A stretch of DNA of 64,000 nt from an uncultured candidate division Zixibacteria bacterium. GTDB taxonomy: Bacteria; Zixibacteria; MSB-5A5; SM1-73. Both the position numbers and the translations under genes were made by a program. The notes beneath the pieces are model-generated. The model saw only the letters and a program-made list of their open reading frames with translations. It was not told the origin of the DNA and did not search any database. Position 1 is the stretch's first letter, and each line of letters opens with the position of its first letter. Location of the stretch: assembly GCA_903908285.1 (NCBI GenBank), contig CAIVRH010000015.1, positions 62,001-126,000 of the forward strand. Reading direction: 5' to 3'. Shown piece by piece: positions 40,477 to 49,726 of this stretch.

Positions 40477-43092
40477 TCATTTAATCATCTTTTTCACGAT
40501 CCCCGGTAAACTATCCAGCGCTTCTTTCAATTTCCCTATATCCTTTCCCCCTCCCTGAGCCAGATGTGGTTTCCCGCCGCCGGTTCCACCTACCAATTGA
40601 GATATCTCTTTGATTATGTCTCCAGCTTTTATTCCTTTTGATTTTATCAGATCATCCGTTACCACTGCCACGAAAACGATCTTTTCATCCAGTATTCCGG
40701 CCAATACTCCCACGGTGGATTTCGATTTCTCTCTGATGGTGTCCGCCAATTTCAACAGATCATCTCTCGATTCCATTTCCATCTGGTGAGCAATTATCTT
40801 AATCCCGTCCAGATCCACGCAAGACTCGATCAAGTCCTCGGCTTTGTCTTTGTCAGAGATTTTCTGCGCTTCTTTTGCCTTTTTCTCCAATTGTTTATTC
40901 GCTTTGATCAGAGTATCCACTCTCTCCGGCAGGCTTTCTTCAGGTGTCTTCAAAAGGAACGAGAGATTTTCCAACAGTTCTTTTTGTTTATTGACCAACC
41001 GGTAAGCATATTCCCCGGTTACCGCTTCGATTCTCCGCATTCCTGCGGCGATGCCGGTTTCGGAGAGGATTTTGAACAACCCGATTTCCCCAGTGGCGTC
41101 CACGTGTGTTCCTCCGCAAAGCTCCCGGGAATACCCCTCAACGTCTACCATCCTGACCACATCCCCATACTTTTCCCCGAATAGCGCCATTGCCCCCATT
41201 TTCTTCGCTTCCTCAAAAGTGATCTGCACACTTCTGACCGACCGGTTCTCCCAGACTCTCTGGTTAACTAAGTGCTCCACCTTTTCCACCTCTGCTTCAT
41301 CCATAGCTTTGAAATGGTTGAAATCGAACCTCAATCTTTCCGGTGCCACCATAGAGCCGGCTTGATGCACATGCTCACCCAAAGTATCTCTCAATGCTTT
41401 GTGTAGAAGATGTGTGGCAGTGTGGTTACGCATAATTGATCTTCGTCTATCAATATCAACTATCGCCTTTACGTTTTGCTCAAGTGTCAATTTCCCTTTT
41501 GTAGTCTTCCCAATATGTAAAATAACATCACCTTGTTTTTTTACGTTTTGCACTTCAAATTCAAAATTATTCCCAACGATCTTACCTATATCGCTTACTT
41601 GTCCTCCTGCTTCTGCGTAAAAAGGAGTTTTATCTAGTACAATATAATCTGGAATTGGTTTTGAAGTATCGAATGACGCACTGATCATATTCACGATCAT
41701 CTCTGAAACACCTTCATGATGTAAGGCATCAGTCTTTCGACCTGCCAGTTCCGCTGCTTTTATTGTTGGTTCAAAAAAAGATGAAACTGAACTTCTAGAT
41801 CTCTCTTGCTGTCTTTCCATCTCTTTGTTAAAACCATCTATATCGATTTTTAAGCCCTTCTCCTCTGCCAATACCTGAGTCAAATCCAACGGGAATCCAA
41901 ATGTATCGTAAAGTTTGAATACATCTTCTCCCGGTATGATCTTTCCACCTTTCTTTAGAACCTTCTCCGCTACTTCTTCAAACAGCTCCAGCCCCAAGTC
42001 CAAAGTCTCCCCAAACCTCTCCTCTTCGGATTTGATAACCAGAGCTACGTGTTCCGATTTTGCAGCGAGCTCCGGATAAACTTTTCCAAACATGTCCACC
42101 ACCACACTGGAGAGCTGATAGATGAAGGGCTTGTGGAGTCCCAATAATCTTCCGTGCCGGGCAGCTCTTCGGAGTATCCTTCGGAGAACGTATCCCTGTC
42201 CTTCGTTGGAGGGGATGGCTCCATCAGCAATAGCAAAAGAGAGGGCGCGAACATGATCGGCAATCACCCGGAAAGATGACTGATGCTCTGATGTTTTGTA
42301 CGAAAGGGATGATACCTTCTCGATCTGCTTGATGATGGGGGCAAAAAGATCAGTATCGTAGTTGGAATCCACATGCTGCATGATGGCGGTTAATCTATCC
42401 AAACCCAAACCGGTATCGACCACTTTTGCCGGAAGATCGGACAGGTTCCCTTTTTCGTCCCGGTAGAATTGCATGAATACCAAATTCCAAATTTCCAGGT
42501 ACCTGCCACAGGAACAGTTGACCCCGCAATCGGGACGATCGCATTTGTATTTTTCACCCTTATCGTAGTGAATCTCCGAGCAGGGACCGCAGGGACCTAC
42601 CTCGCCCATCTCCCAGAAATTGTCTTTCTCGCCAAATCGCAATACCCGTCCTTTTATGACATCAGTATGCTCATACCACAATCGTTCTGCTACGTCATCC
42701 TCGCGGAAAACGGTAACCCACAATTTTTCTTTAGGCAGCCCGCAGACTTCGGTCAAAAACTCCCAACCCCAGATTATGGCTTCTTTCTTGAAATAATCCC
42801 CAAAGGACCAATTCCCCAGCATTTCGAAGAAGGTATGATGGGAGGTGTCTTTTCCCACTTCTTCCAGATCATTGTGTTTTCCGGATACCCGGATGCATTT
42901 TTGGGATGAAGCCACCCTTTTGTGCTCAGCCACTTTCTTACCCAGGATGATATCCTTAAACTGATTCATTCCCGCATTGGTGAAAAGTAAGGTAGGATCA
43001 TCCCTGGGGATCAAAGACGAGCTGGGGTAGATCTTATGATCTCTATCTTTAAAATATTGTAAGAATTTTTCTCTGATCTGGTCGCTCTTCAT
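40477..43092 (-). CDS. alaS: Alanyl-tRNA synthetase
   Basis: 871 aa, normal for bacteria. It charges tRNA-Ala. The class II catalytic core is at the N-terminus (IREKFLQYFKDRDHKIYPSS, FTNAGMNQFK, NVVFMQF-type motif 2 region as NLVFMQFYRD, VDTGLGLDRLTAI motif 3). A Cys-rich insert lies near residue 180 (CDRPDCGVNCSCG). The editing domain zinc motif HTATHLLH is near 555 and CGGTH near 660. A C-Ala domain ends in GGTGGGKPHLAQGGG. Codons in the editing-domain part (about 41400-41900) are visibly AT-richer than the rest. Separated from recX by a two-gene insertion. Confidence 0.97.
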   Translation of the reverse strand: MKSDQIREKFLQYFKDRDHKIYPSSSLIPRDDPTLLFTNAGMNQFKDIILGKKVAEHKRVASSQKCIRVSGKHNDLEEVGKDTSHHTFFEMLGNWSFGDYFKKEAIIWGWEFLTEVCGLPKEKLWVTVFREDDVAERLWYEHTDVIKGRVLRFGEKDNFWEMGEVGPCGPCSEIHYDKGEKYKCDRPDCGVNCSCGRYLEIWNLVFMQFYRDEKGNLSDLPAKVVDTGLGLDRLTAIMQHVDSNYDTDLFAPIIKQIEKVSSLSYKTSEHQSSFRVIADHVRALSFAIADGAIPSNEGQGYVLRRILRRAARHGRLLGLHKPFIYQLSSVVVDMFGKVYPELAAKSEHVALVIKSEEERFGETLDLGLELFEEVAEKVLKKGGKIIPGEDVFKLYDTFGFPLDLTQVLAEEKGLKIDIDGFNKEMERQQERSRSSVSSFFEPTIKAAELAGRKTDALHHEGVSEMIVNMISASFDTSKPIPDYIVLDKTPFYAEAGGQVSDIGKIVGNNFEFEVQNVKKQGDVILHIGKTTKGKLTLEQNVKAIVDIDRRRSIMRNHTATHLLHKALRDTLGEHVHQAGSMVAPERLRFDFNHFKAMDEAEVEKVEHLVNQRVWENRSVRSVQITFEEAKKMGAMALFGEKYGDVVRMVDVEGYSRELCGGTHVDATGEIGLFKILSETGIAAGMRRIEAVTGEYAYRLVNKQKELLENLSFLLKTPEESLPERVDTLIKANKQLEKKAKEAQKISDKDKAEDLIESCVDLDGIKIIAHQMEMESRDDLLKLADTIREKSKSTVGVLAGILDEKIVFVAVVTDDLIKSKGIKAGDIIKEISQLVGGTGGGKPHLAQGGGKDIGKLKEALDSLPGIVKKMIK

Positions 43093-43149
43093 ATGAGGTA
43101 TAAACTCCGTTATATTCTAATAATATTTTCTGATGTAATTAGTTTAGAT

Positions 43150-44055
43150 TTACCATATACAATTACATTTAATTTTCTTATAATCCATTCCAAGTTTTTG
43201 CCACATTGCTTTGGTTTCTTTACAAAGAGCAATTTTATCGTAATGGTATCTCTCATGAAGATAATCAACAAGCATAATGTACATATCATATCGCAATTTG
43301 AATTCTACTTTTTTACCCCAATTGGATGTTTCGGAAAGATATTTCAGCCAGGATTTGTCTTTACTTCCGTTGATAGTGCTCTGTAATCCTCGAAGTGACC
43401 CGATAGTTATTCTCTCTGGTCTAAATTTTTCGAAGATTCTATCAATAAGTTCTCTATATATCTTATCCCAATTAGGGACTGGGATTATCGGATCGATTCT
43501 TATTCGAGTCTCATAACCTGCTTCCTGTATCTTTTTTGCGGCTTCAATTCTCTCCTGAGTATTAGGTGCTCCATTTTCCCATTTTTCTGCTACCTTTTTT
43601 GCGTTAAGTGTGAAACTGACAATCACTTGTTTATGGGGATACATTTCTAATAAGTTCTTCACATTTGTCGATTTGGTAAGAAATAGTACCTTATGCTTTG
43701 ATTGTGTTTTAAAAAGAGAAATGATAAACTTAGAAAACGGTTTACCTGAGTTTTCACTCATCAAAGAATCAGCTAATTCTCCAGTATTGAGAATTTCTGC
43801 AGGATGAGCAGTAATCGAGAAAAATGCTTTAAGGTGTGATTCTATTTTCTCATAATCCTTGACTCTAGGTTTTGCTTTTTGAGGAAGGAATCGTAGTGTC
43901 CCCTTTAAATAGCACCATGAGCAGTCAAATGGACATCCTGTTGCCCATTTTAGCTCGAGGAAGTGAGGACAGACAACATCCGTTGTCTTGATCGGAATGG
44001 GGGTCTTGTCGAATCTTTTGATGATTGAGCCATCACTGATTTTCTGTATTTGCAT
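43150..44055 (-). CDS. Radical SAM protein (SplB-like), partner of TcmP
   Basis: 301 aa from the ATG at 44055 (AAAGGG upstream); a GTG at 44064 that overlaps the tcmP stop is an alternative. The cluster motif CPFDCSWC (CxxxCxxC) near residue 41 is the radical-SAM/three-Cys signature, and the flanking KWATGCPFDC and RIRIDPIIPV resemble spore-photoproduct-lyase-like proteins. It should bind a 4Fe-4S cluster and S-adenosylmethionine. The C-terminus carries a further KCNC. It is encoded just after, and coupled to, TcmP, so the two probably act together; the substrate is unknown. AT-richer than alaS. Confidence 0.85.
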   Translation of the reverse strand: MQIQKISDGSIIKRFDKTPIPIKTTDVVCPHFLELKWATGCPFDCSWCYLKGTLRFLPQKAKPRVKDYEKIESHLKAFFSITAHPAEILNTGELADSLMSENSGKPFSKFIISLFKTQSKHKVLFLTKSTNVKNLLEMYPHKQVIVSFTLNAKKVAEKWENGAPNTQERIEAAKKIQEAGYETRIRIDPIIPVPNWDKIYRELIDRIFEKFRPERITIGSLRGLQSTINGSKDKSWLKYLSETSNWGKKVEFKLRYDMYIMLVDYLHERYHYDKIALCKETKAMWQKLGMDYKKIKCNCIW

Positions 44056-44060
44056 ATTTT

Positions 44061-45149
44061 TCACCCTTTGAACACATACAACGGGTACTTGTATCCGCTC
44101 TTCTTAACAGGACGAACGTGGTGCCTTAACTCAAGAAGTTTCAAGGCATCTCTTACATCTTTTTCCAAGTAATCCGCGCCATTTATGTATTGAGAGATTG
44201 GGAGCCAATCTTCTAGTATTCTATTGTATGGGACACTCCTGCCACTATAATGAGATGTAAATTCATCTGCAAGAAAATCAATAGGTCTTTTTTCAGGGAA
44301 TAGCACCAACTGGCGCAGTTCTCTGTGTTCTTCAGCGTACATGATGTCCTTCATTATCTTCAAGCCAGTTATATTGTCAGTGAGAAGAATTAGATAATAG
44401 AATGTCCTCTGAGAACCTGGGAAATTGATCTTAAAGGGATACACAAACCGCTTGCATTTTCTAAGATTGTTTAAATAGGTAGCTAGGTATCCCTCTTCTT
44501 TCTCTAAGTTATCGAACAACTCCTGTAGAAAGCTGAGGTGTTCGGTCTCTATTCCCATCATCCGCGACACTCTCTCGATGGTTTTTCGAGCTTTGTTTCT
44601 TGTTGTTTTGTCAGGATCATCACAGTTTTTAAGCTGCCCCAAGCAGCGCTGGAACTCATTGTAGCTAAATTTTATAAAAATCTCGGTTTTTGGTCTTTTC
44701 AAGACATTTGTGAGTTGGTCAAATTCTATCCCAGAGATTCCAAAAGGGTCCATGAAGAAGAAACTATTATATCCTTCTATCTCGCAAAGTATCTTGTCAA
44801 GATTGTCTAAGAATTCGCCTTCAATATTAGTTATCTTTGCATCTTTTTCGAATTTTGATGTCTCCTTTTGCAACTCCTGAAAAGTTGTGGAATCTTTTTC
44901 CACATTAATAAATCTTAACTCGTATTTCCATCCCTTATCTTTTTTATGCATCACATAGATTTGAACTGCTCTTATTGGAGAACCAGCCACTTTGGTTTTG
45001 GTTTCTGGATCATTGTACCATCCAGGTCCAGCAAAACCATCTATATAATATAGGACATCACTTCTTTCTTTAAGAATCGTTGCCCAAGCAGCAAGATATT
45101 TCTCAAGAATAGCTAACTTCATTTTTGTCTGTGAATGTATATCCCACAT
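44061..45149 (-). CDS. tcmP: Three-Cys-motif partner protein TcmP (methyltransferase-like)
   Basis: 362 aa. N-terminal Rossmann-type motif YYIDGFAGPG (residues 34-43) followed by GSPIRA, FINVEKD near 83 and a DPFG motif (residues 134-137, FFFMDPFGISGIEF) in the place of the DPPY-type catalytic motif of DNA/RNA methyltransferases. The C-terminal half is helical and ends in a winged-helix-like KLLELRHHVRPVKK. The family is named for constant pairing with a radical-SAM-like three-Cys protein, as here. The biochemical role is unknown; nucleic-acid modification or defence has been suggested by context only. Inserted between alaS and recX. Confidence 0.88.
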   Translation of the reverse strand: MWDIHSQTKMKLAILEKYLAAWATILKERSDVLYYIDGFAGPGWYNDPETKTKVAGSPIRAVQIYVMHKKDKGWKYELRFINVEKDSTTFQELQKETSKFEKDAKITNIEGEFLDNLDKILCEIEGYNSFFFMDPFGISGIEFDQLTNVLKRPKTEIFIKFSYNEFQRCLGQLKNCDDPDKTTRNKARKTIERVSRMMGIETEHLSFLQELFDNLEKEEGYLATYLNNLRKCKRFVYPFKINFPGSQRTFYYLILLTDNITGLKIMKDIMYAEEHRELRQLVLFPEKRPIDFLADEFTSHYSGRSVPYNRILEDWLPISQYINGADYLEKDVRDALKLLELRHHVRPVKKSGYKYPLYVFKG

Positions 45150-45199
45150 TTTTGAATAACCCCCTGTTAATTATTTGTTTCAAACTTAATTACATCTGT

Positions 45200-45832
45200 T
45201 TACTTGCTAGCAGAATTTCGCATGACTTGGTTTATCAAATCATAAGTAAACCCTCTTCGCATTAAATATCCATACATCCTTCTCTTTGCTACTTGCGGAT
45301 CCAAATTCTTGTACTTCTTCTTTATTTTCTCCAAAAGTTCTAGCACGGATTTATCTTCTTCCCCGCACAACTCACCCGTCACCCGATCTATTATCTCTTT
45401 CTTTATTCCTTTCTTCCAAAGTTCTAACCGGAGCAACCTCTTACCTCTTGGTTTGTATTCTAATCTCTCCTTCACCCAGGCGGTGGCAAACTCCAAATCG
45501 TTAATTAAATCATATTCTTTCAGTTTTTCAATGGTTCTTTTGATGATTTTCTCGTCAAAGCCCCTTTTTTGGAGCTTTAACCTTATCTCTTTCTCGGTGC
45601 GGCGGCGAAAAGAGAGAAATCTCAATGCAACATCCTTAGCTTCGTTCTCGTTCTTCTGGAGTAGGATTTGTTTCAGATCCTGACCCGTTACGCTCTCTCC
45701 CTTTTTCAATCCGAGTCTGGAGACTACCTCTTCATCTACTCCCAATGCGAATTTACCGTCAAGAAATATCGATCGCCGCTTTGGGTTTTTCTTCTGGCTT
45801 TCGATTTTGGTGATGATCTGTGGCTTAATCAA
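45200..45832 (-). CDS. recX: Regulatory protein RecX
   Basis: 210 aa, TTG start, no strong Shine-Dalgarno. Three-helix RecX repeats are visible: ALRFLSFRRRTEKEIRLKL near residue 70, LINDLEFATAWVKERLEYKP near 112 and the C-terminal MYGYLMRRGFTYDLINQV. RecX binds and restrains RecA filaments. The gene lies 234 bp downstream of recA on the same strand, the usual arrangement. An N-terminal ~60-residue extension (KRRSIFLDGKFALGVDEE) is also usual for RecX. Confidence 0.93.
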   Translation of the reverse strand: MIKPQIITKIESQKKNPKRRSIFLDGKFALGVDEEVVSRLGLKKGESVTGQDLKQILLQKNENEAKDVALRFLSFRRRTEKEIRLKLQKRGFDEKIIKRTIEKLKEYDLINDLEFATAWVKERLEYKPRGKRLLRLELWKKGIKKEIIDRVTGELCGEEDKSVLELLEKIKKKYKNLDPQVAKRRMYGYLMRRGFTYDLINQVMRNSASK

Positions 45833-45965
45833 CGCAATTTCAACAAAATATTTATGTCCGAAAGCTCTTCGAGCATTTCAAACCTACAATTCTTGCGATT
45901 CTCTATCCCAAGGGAAAGGGAAATATGTAAATGGTAATTGCAGACTATTTGATTCATCTGAGTTA

Positions 45966-45991
45966 TAGGGGCAATTAATAAATTGCCCCTA
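45966..45991. repeat. Palindrome ATAGGGGCAATT/AATTGCCCCTA
   Basis: Near-perfect arms around AATA, between recA and recX; same tips as the 3955 palindrome. Confidence 0.85.
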
Positions 45992-46065
45992 CAAACAAGA
46001 TAATCTATTCGCTTTCCCCATCTTTCCATCCTAGGGCAGGATTTGACACTCCGGCAAAATCTAAC

Positions 46066-47112
46066 CTACTTCGCTTTTGCTTTTGCGGGTTCTTTTTCTT
46101 CTTCCTTTACCTTCTCCAACCCTAATTTCTCTTTGAGCTTTTGCTCAACCTCTTGGGAGATGTCCTGGTTCTGGATTAGAAACTCTATGGCATTATCTCG
46201 CCCCTGTCCCAGCCTATCGTTTTTGTAAGAAATCCAGGTGCCGCTTTTCTCCAATACTTTTTCAATAACTCCCAGATCGATCAACTCTCCGGTTTTGGAT
46301 ATTCCTTTGCCGTAGATTATGTCAAACTCTGCTTCCCGGAAGGGGGGAGCGACTTTGTTCTTCACCACCCTTACCCGGGTGCGCGATCCCAAAACCCTGT
46401 CCCCTTCTTTGATGGAGGCTATTCTACGGATATCCATTCTCACCGAAGAATAGAATTTTAGAGCGGTGCCACCGGGGGTAGTCTCCGGATTGCCGAACAT
46501 CACTCCTATTTTCATCCGGATCTGATTGATGAAGACCACGCAGGTTTTGGATTTGCTGATGGTGCCTGCCAGTTTTCGCATGGCTTGAGACATCAAGCGG
46601 GCTTGTAGCCCCATGTGCGAGTCCCCCATCTCACCCTCGATCTCTGCCTTGGGTACCAGCGCGGCCACCGAATCGATCGCTATTATATCCACCGCCCCGC
46701 TGCGCACTAAAGTTTCGGTTATATCTAATGCCTGCTCTCCGGTGTCTGGTTGGGAGACCAAGAGATTATCTATATCCACTCCCAAATTCTTGGCGTAGGC
46801 CGCATCAAAGGCGTGTTCCGCATCGATGAAAGCGGCAATGCCTCCCACTTTCTGTGCTTCGGCCATGATATGTAAAGCCAAAGTGGTTTTTCCGGAGGCT
46901 TCCGGACCGAATATCTCCACTATCCGTCCCCGCGGCACTCCCCCCACACCCAACGCCACATTCAAACCGAAAGAGCCGCTGGATATAACCGGGATCTTTT
47001 CTCCCAGAGTATCGGTTCCCAGTTTCATGATCGAACCTTTGCCAAACTGGCGCTCGATCTGCAACACTGCCTGCTGCAATGCTTTTTTCTTTTCCTCTTT
47101 TACTTCGGTCAT
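46066..47112 (-). CDS. recA: Recombinase RecA
   Basis: 348 aa, fully standard. Walker [12 protein letters not shown] near residue 70, DAEHAFD near 97, Walker [13 protein letters not shown] near 144, loop L2 region [20 protein letters not shown] near 200, and a Lys/Glu-rich C-tail ([12 protein letters not shown]). It forms filaments on single-stranded DNA for strand exchange and triggers LexA-type cleavage. AGAGGTAAGC lies before the ATG. I see no clear SOS operator upstream. Followed by recX. Confidence 0.98.
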   Translation of the reverse strand: MTEVKEEKKKALQQAVLQIERQFGKGSIMKLGTDTLGEKIPVISSGSFGLNVALGVGGVPRGRIVEIFGPEASGKTTLALHIMAEAQKVGGIAAFIDAEHAFDAAYAKNLGVDIDNLLVSQPDTGEQALDITETLVRSGAVDIIAIDSVAALVPKAEIEGEMGDSHMGLQARLMSQAMRKLAGTISKSKTCVVFINQIRMKIGVMFGNPETTPGGTALKFYSSVRMDIRRIASIKEGDRVLGSRTRVRVVKNKVAPPFREAEFDIIYGKGISKTGELIDLGVIEKVLEKSGTWISYKNDRLGQGRDNAIEFLIQNQDISQEVEQKLKEKLGLEKVKEEEKEPAKAKAK

Positions 47113-47282
47113 TTCGCTTACCTCTCTTTCCTAGCCGTTTATTTATGGAATTCTCTTACCCAACCTGTAACTTATTTTCCATTTTTCACTGATTCTGAAT
47201 TCTGTCCTTCAGTTTAGCATTTTGAGCCTTGAATTTTGAACTCTCCGGGTCTGATGAAACCGGACATCCTAATCTCCGTTGA

Positions 47283-47840
47283 CTACCCTCCCAATTGTAT
47301 CTTCTTCAGCGGTGTATAAATCGCTCCGGCAGGGTGAAGCTGGCTTTTCATCACCACCACTTCCTTCACCTCAATTTCATCCGTAACGAAGTCCGAAGAT
47401 TTCACCTGTTCCATTAACTTCTCGATATTCTTTGGAGATTTTACCCGGCCTATGGTAAAATGGGCGGAAAATTTCCTCCCCTCTTTGGGAAAACCGATTT
47501 TCTCCATCTCCTCTTCGACTCTGCCTGCCAGGTAGGATAGCTCCTTTTCCCCGCTTCCTGCTCCAATCCAAACTACTCTCGGTCTTTTGAAATCAGGAAA
47601 AGCACCCATGCTTTTAAGATTCAGGGTGAACTTATTTGCACCCTCCAGTGCTTTTTCCGCCGCCGAGAAAACCTCATTTATTTTATCCTCTGGCACTTCA
47701 CCCAAAAATTTCAGGGTGATGTGGATATTCCCCGACTTCACCCAGGAGACGAAAGCCCCTGTTTTCTTAAGTGGTGCCTGGGCTTGTTCGATTTTCTTTT
47801 TTATGCTTTCTGGCAATTCAATGGCGATGAATGTTCGCAT
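47283..47840 (-). CDS. thpR: RNA 2',3'-cyclic phosphodiesterase (2'-5' RNA ligase family)
   Basis: 185 aa, 2H phosphoesterase fold. The two catalytic HxTx motifs are HITLKFLG near residue 40 and HFTIGRVK near 126. The family opens 2',3'-cyclic phosphates on RNA, classically at tRNA half ends. Start ATG behind GAGGG. It lies between cinA and recA on the same strand, the common cinA-thpR-recA order. Confidence 0.93.
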   Translation of the reverse strand: MRTFIAIELPESIKKKIEQAQAPLKKTGAFVSWVKSGNIHITLKFLGEVPEDKINEVFSAAEKALEGANKFTLNLKSMGAFPDFKRPRVVWIGAGSGEKELSYLAGRVEEEMEKIGFPKEGRKFSAHFTIGRVKSPKNIEKLMEQVKSSDFVTDEIEVKEVVVMKSQLHPAGAIYTPLKKIQLGG

Positions 47841-47852
47841 GTGAACCCTCTT

Positions 47853-47956
47853 GTCATCCGTTTAATCCGTTCAATCCGCTGACAGGTATTGTGGTCGGAT
47901 AAATCTGACCGCTACGATTGATTGAAAATCCGTTCCATCCACTAAATCCGTTGACC
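47853..47956. repeat. Inverted ATCCGTTxAATCCG / GTCAACGGAT repeats spanning the cinA stop
   Basis: TCATCCGTTTAATCCG runs at 47854-47870 and ACTAAATCCGTTGACC at 47941-47956. On the minus strand the second reads GTCAACGGATTTAG and provides cinA's last codons and TAG stop (47944-47942). Confidence 0.85.
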
Positions 47957-49207
47957 ATTCAACATAAATAACCGAACAACATTCAAAGCCGCTTGAGCGG
48001 CTCTCTCGCGGATACTTCTTCGATCTTGTCCGAAAATAAATCTTTCCGCAAAGGAATCTCTTTCATAAGCGAAACCAATATACACCAATCCCACCGGTTT
48101 TTGTGGCGTGCCTCCGGTGGGACCGGCGATTCCGGTAACGGATAAGCCGAAATCGGACCGCGCCAGTTTCCTCACACCTTCCGCCATCAGCAGCGCTATT
48201 TCCTTGGAAACCGCACCGTACTTTTCAATATCTTCCGGGGGAATCTTCAAAAGCTCGGTTTTAGATTGGTTGCTGTAGGTGACCACTCCTCTTTCGAAAT
48301 AGCGGGAGCTTCCGGAAATGTTGGTGATTCTTGACCCGAGCAAACCACCGGTACACGATTCCGCTACCGCAATGGTCTTTTTTCTTTCGAAAAGCAGCCT
48401 TCCAACCACTTCCTCTAAGGTTTGTTCATCCACCCCGTAAATCAGCGAGCCTAAAATCTCCCGGACTTTCCTTTCGTATTCATCCAGCTTGGTTTCAGCC
48501 GGGTCTTTTTCCTCCGATTCCATGGTAAGCCGGATGGTAACCCCCAAAAGAGTGGGAAGAAAAGCGATTTTAATTTCCTCCTTGGGATCGATAAGCTTTT
48601 CTATCTTTTCGAACAGGGCGGATTCCGAGATTCCGGTGGTTTTTAGCTTGCGGTGGAGGATGAAACTTTCAGCTCCCGTGGACCCGCTTACCCTCTTGGC
48701 TCTCAACATGGGCATGACCTCGTTTTCCAGCATCCACTGCATTTCCACCGGCACACCCGGTAAAGCAAAAAAGAGGGTATTTTCATCTTCCAAAAAGATC
48801 CCGGGTGCTATTCCCCACAAATTGGACAAGGCTTTGGTGCCCTGAGGGATTAGAGCCTGGTTTTGGTTTATGCTGGGCATGGGTATCCCGCGCTTCTGAA
48901 AAGAATCCTCTATGTTTTTTAATATCTCCGGATGCAATACCAGATTCCTTTTGAAGGTTTTCACTATAGCTTTTTTGGTCAGATCATCCGACGTCGGACC
49001 CAATCCCCCCGTGGCAATGATCACATCCACTCTCGATCTTGCGGTTTCGAACGCCTCGGCTATCCGGGTTATATCGTCACCCACGCTGGTTTTAAAAACC
49101 ACCTTCAGTCCGGATGAGGTGAGTTTCTCGGCTACAAAAGGGGAATTGGAATCCTCGATCTGCCCATAAAGCAACTCATCTCCGATGGTGATGATTTCTG
49201 CTCTCAT
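47942..49207 (-). CDS. cinA: CinA: ADP-ribose pyrophosphatase / NMN amidohydrolase
   Basis: 421 aa, both CinA domains. The N-terminal MoaB/MogA-like COG1058 domain has ATGGLGPTSDDLT near residue 65 and FFALPGVPVEMQ near 148. The C-terminal amidohydrolase domain begins at AVAESCTGGLLGSRI near 280 with the catalytic Ser and ends with VTGIAGPTGGTPQKPVGLVY. It recycles NMN and damaged pyridine nucleotides in the cytoplasm. The last codons NGQRI and stop are written in repeat sequence. Directly downstream of pgpA. Confidence 0.95.
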   Translation of the reverse strand: MRAEIITIGDELLYGQIEDSNSPFVAEKLTSSGLKVVFKTSVGDDITRIAEAFETARSRVDVIIATGGLGPTSDDLTKKAIVKTFKRNLVLHPEILKNIEDSFQKRGIPMPSINQNQALIPQGTKALSNLWGIAPGIFLEDENTLFFALPGVPVEMQWMLENEVMPMLRAKRVSGSTGAESFILHRKLKTTGISESALFEKIEKLIDPKEEIKIAFLPTLLGVTIRLTMESEEKDPAETKLDEYERKVREILGSLIYGVDEQTLEEVVGRLLFERKKTIAVAESCTGGLLGSRITNISGSSRYFERGVVTYSNQSKTELLKIPPEDIEKYGAVSKEIALLMAEGVRKLARSDFGLSVTGIAGPTGGTPQKPVGLVYIGFAYERDSFAERFIFGQDRRSIRERAAQAALNVVRLFMLNGQRI

Positions 49208-49242
49208 GTCACCTTTCCTGTCTGGGTATTGGTATAAAACGC

Positions 49243-49707
49243 CTATTTTATTTTAAAATTTACAAAATATAGGATCAGCTGCAAACTTAAGTTAGCATAT
49301 ATGCCGGCTACCACATCGTCTAATGTTACCCCCCAACCGCCTTTCAATCCCTCCATCCATCGGGCGGGAGGAGGCTTGACCACGTCGAAAAATCTGAACA
49401 AGAGAAATGCTCCGGCATAAGGCACTATCCCGGCTGGCACAAATATCAAGGATATCACCATGCCGGTGACCTCGTCGATCACTATAGGCTTTCCGTCTTT
49501 TCCAAAGAACTCTTCACCCCAGGTGGCTGACCATACGCTGATAAAAAACAAACCTACGCTGATCGGGAGTAATATATAAAAAAAGGACGGAATAAGAAAC
49601 CAAATTATCACCAGGGTGATCAGACTGGCAAACGTCCCCCGGGCAACCGGAAAATAGCCGGCGTAGAAGAAGGTCGAAATCAGTTTGGCTAATTGCTTTT
49701 TTTTCAA
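49243..49707 (-). CDS. pgpA: Phosphatidylglycerophosphatase A
   Basis: 154 aa integral membrane protein. Family signature visible: PVARGTFASLI near residue 20, DEVTGMVISL near 78, FRFFDVVKPPPARW near 105 and GGWGVTLDDVVAGIYA near 125, containing the acidic metal ligands. It dephosphorylates phosphatidylglycerophosphate to phosphatidylglycerol. TTG start (CAA at 49705-49707 on the plus strand). It follows pgsA by 19 bp, so the two successive steps are co-expressed. Confidence 0.95.
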   Translation of the reverse strand: MKKKQLAKLISTFFYAGYFPVARGTFASLITLVIIWFLIPSFFYILLPISVGLFFISVWSATWGEEFFGKDGKPIVIDEVTGMVISLIFVPAGIVPYAGAFLLFRFFDVVKPPPARWMEGLKGGWGVTLDDVVAGIYANLSLQLILYFVNFKIK

Positions 49708-49726
49708 TGGTGATAAGAGTTAAAAT

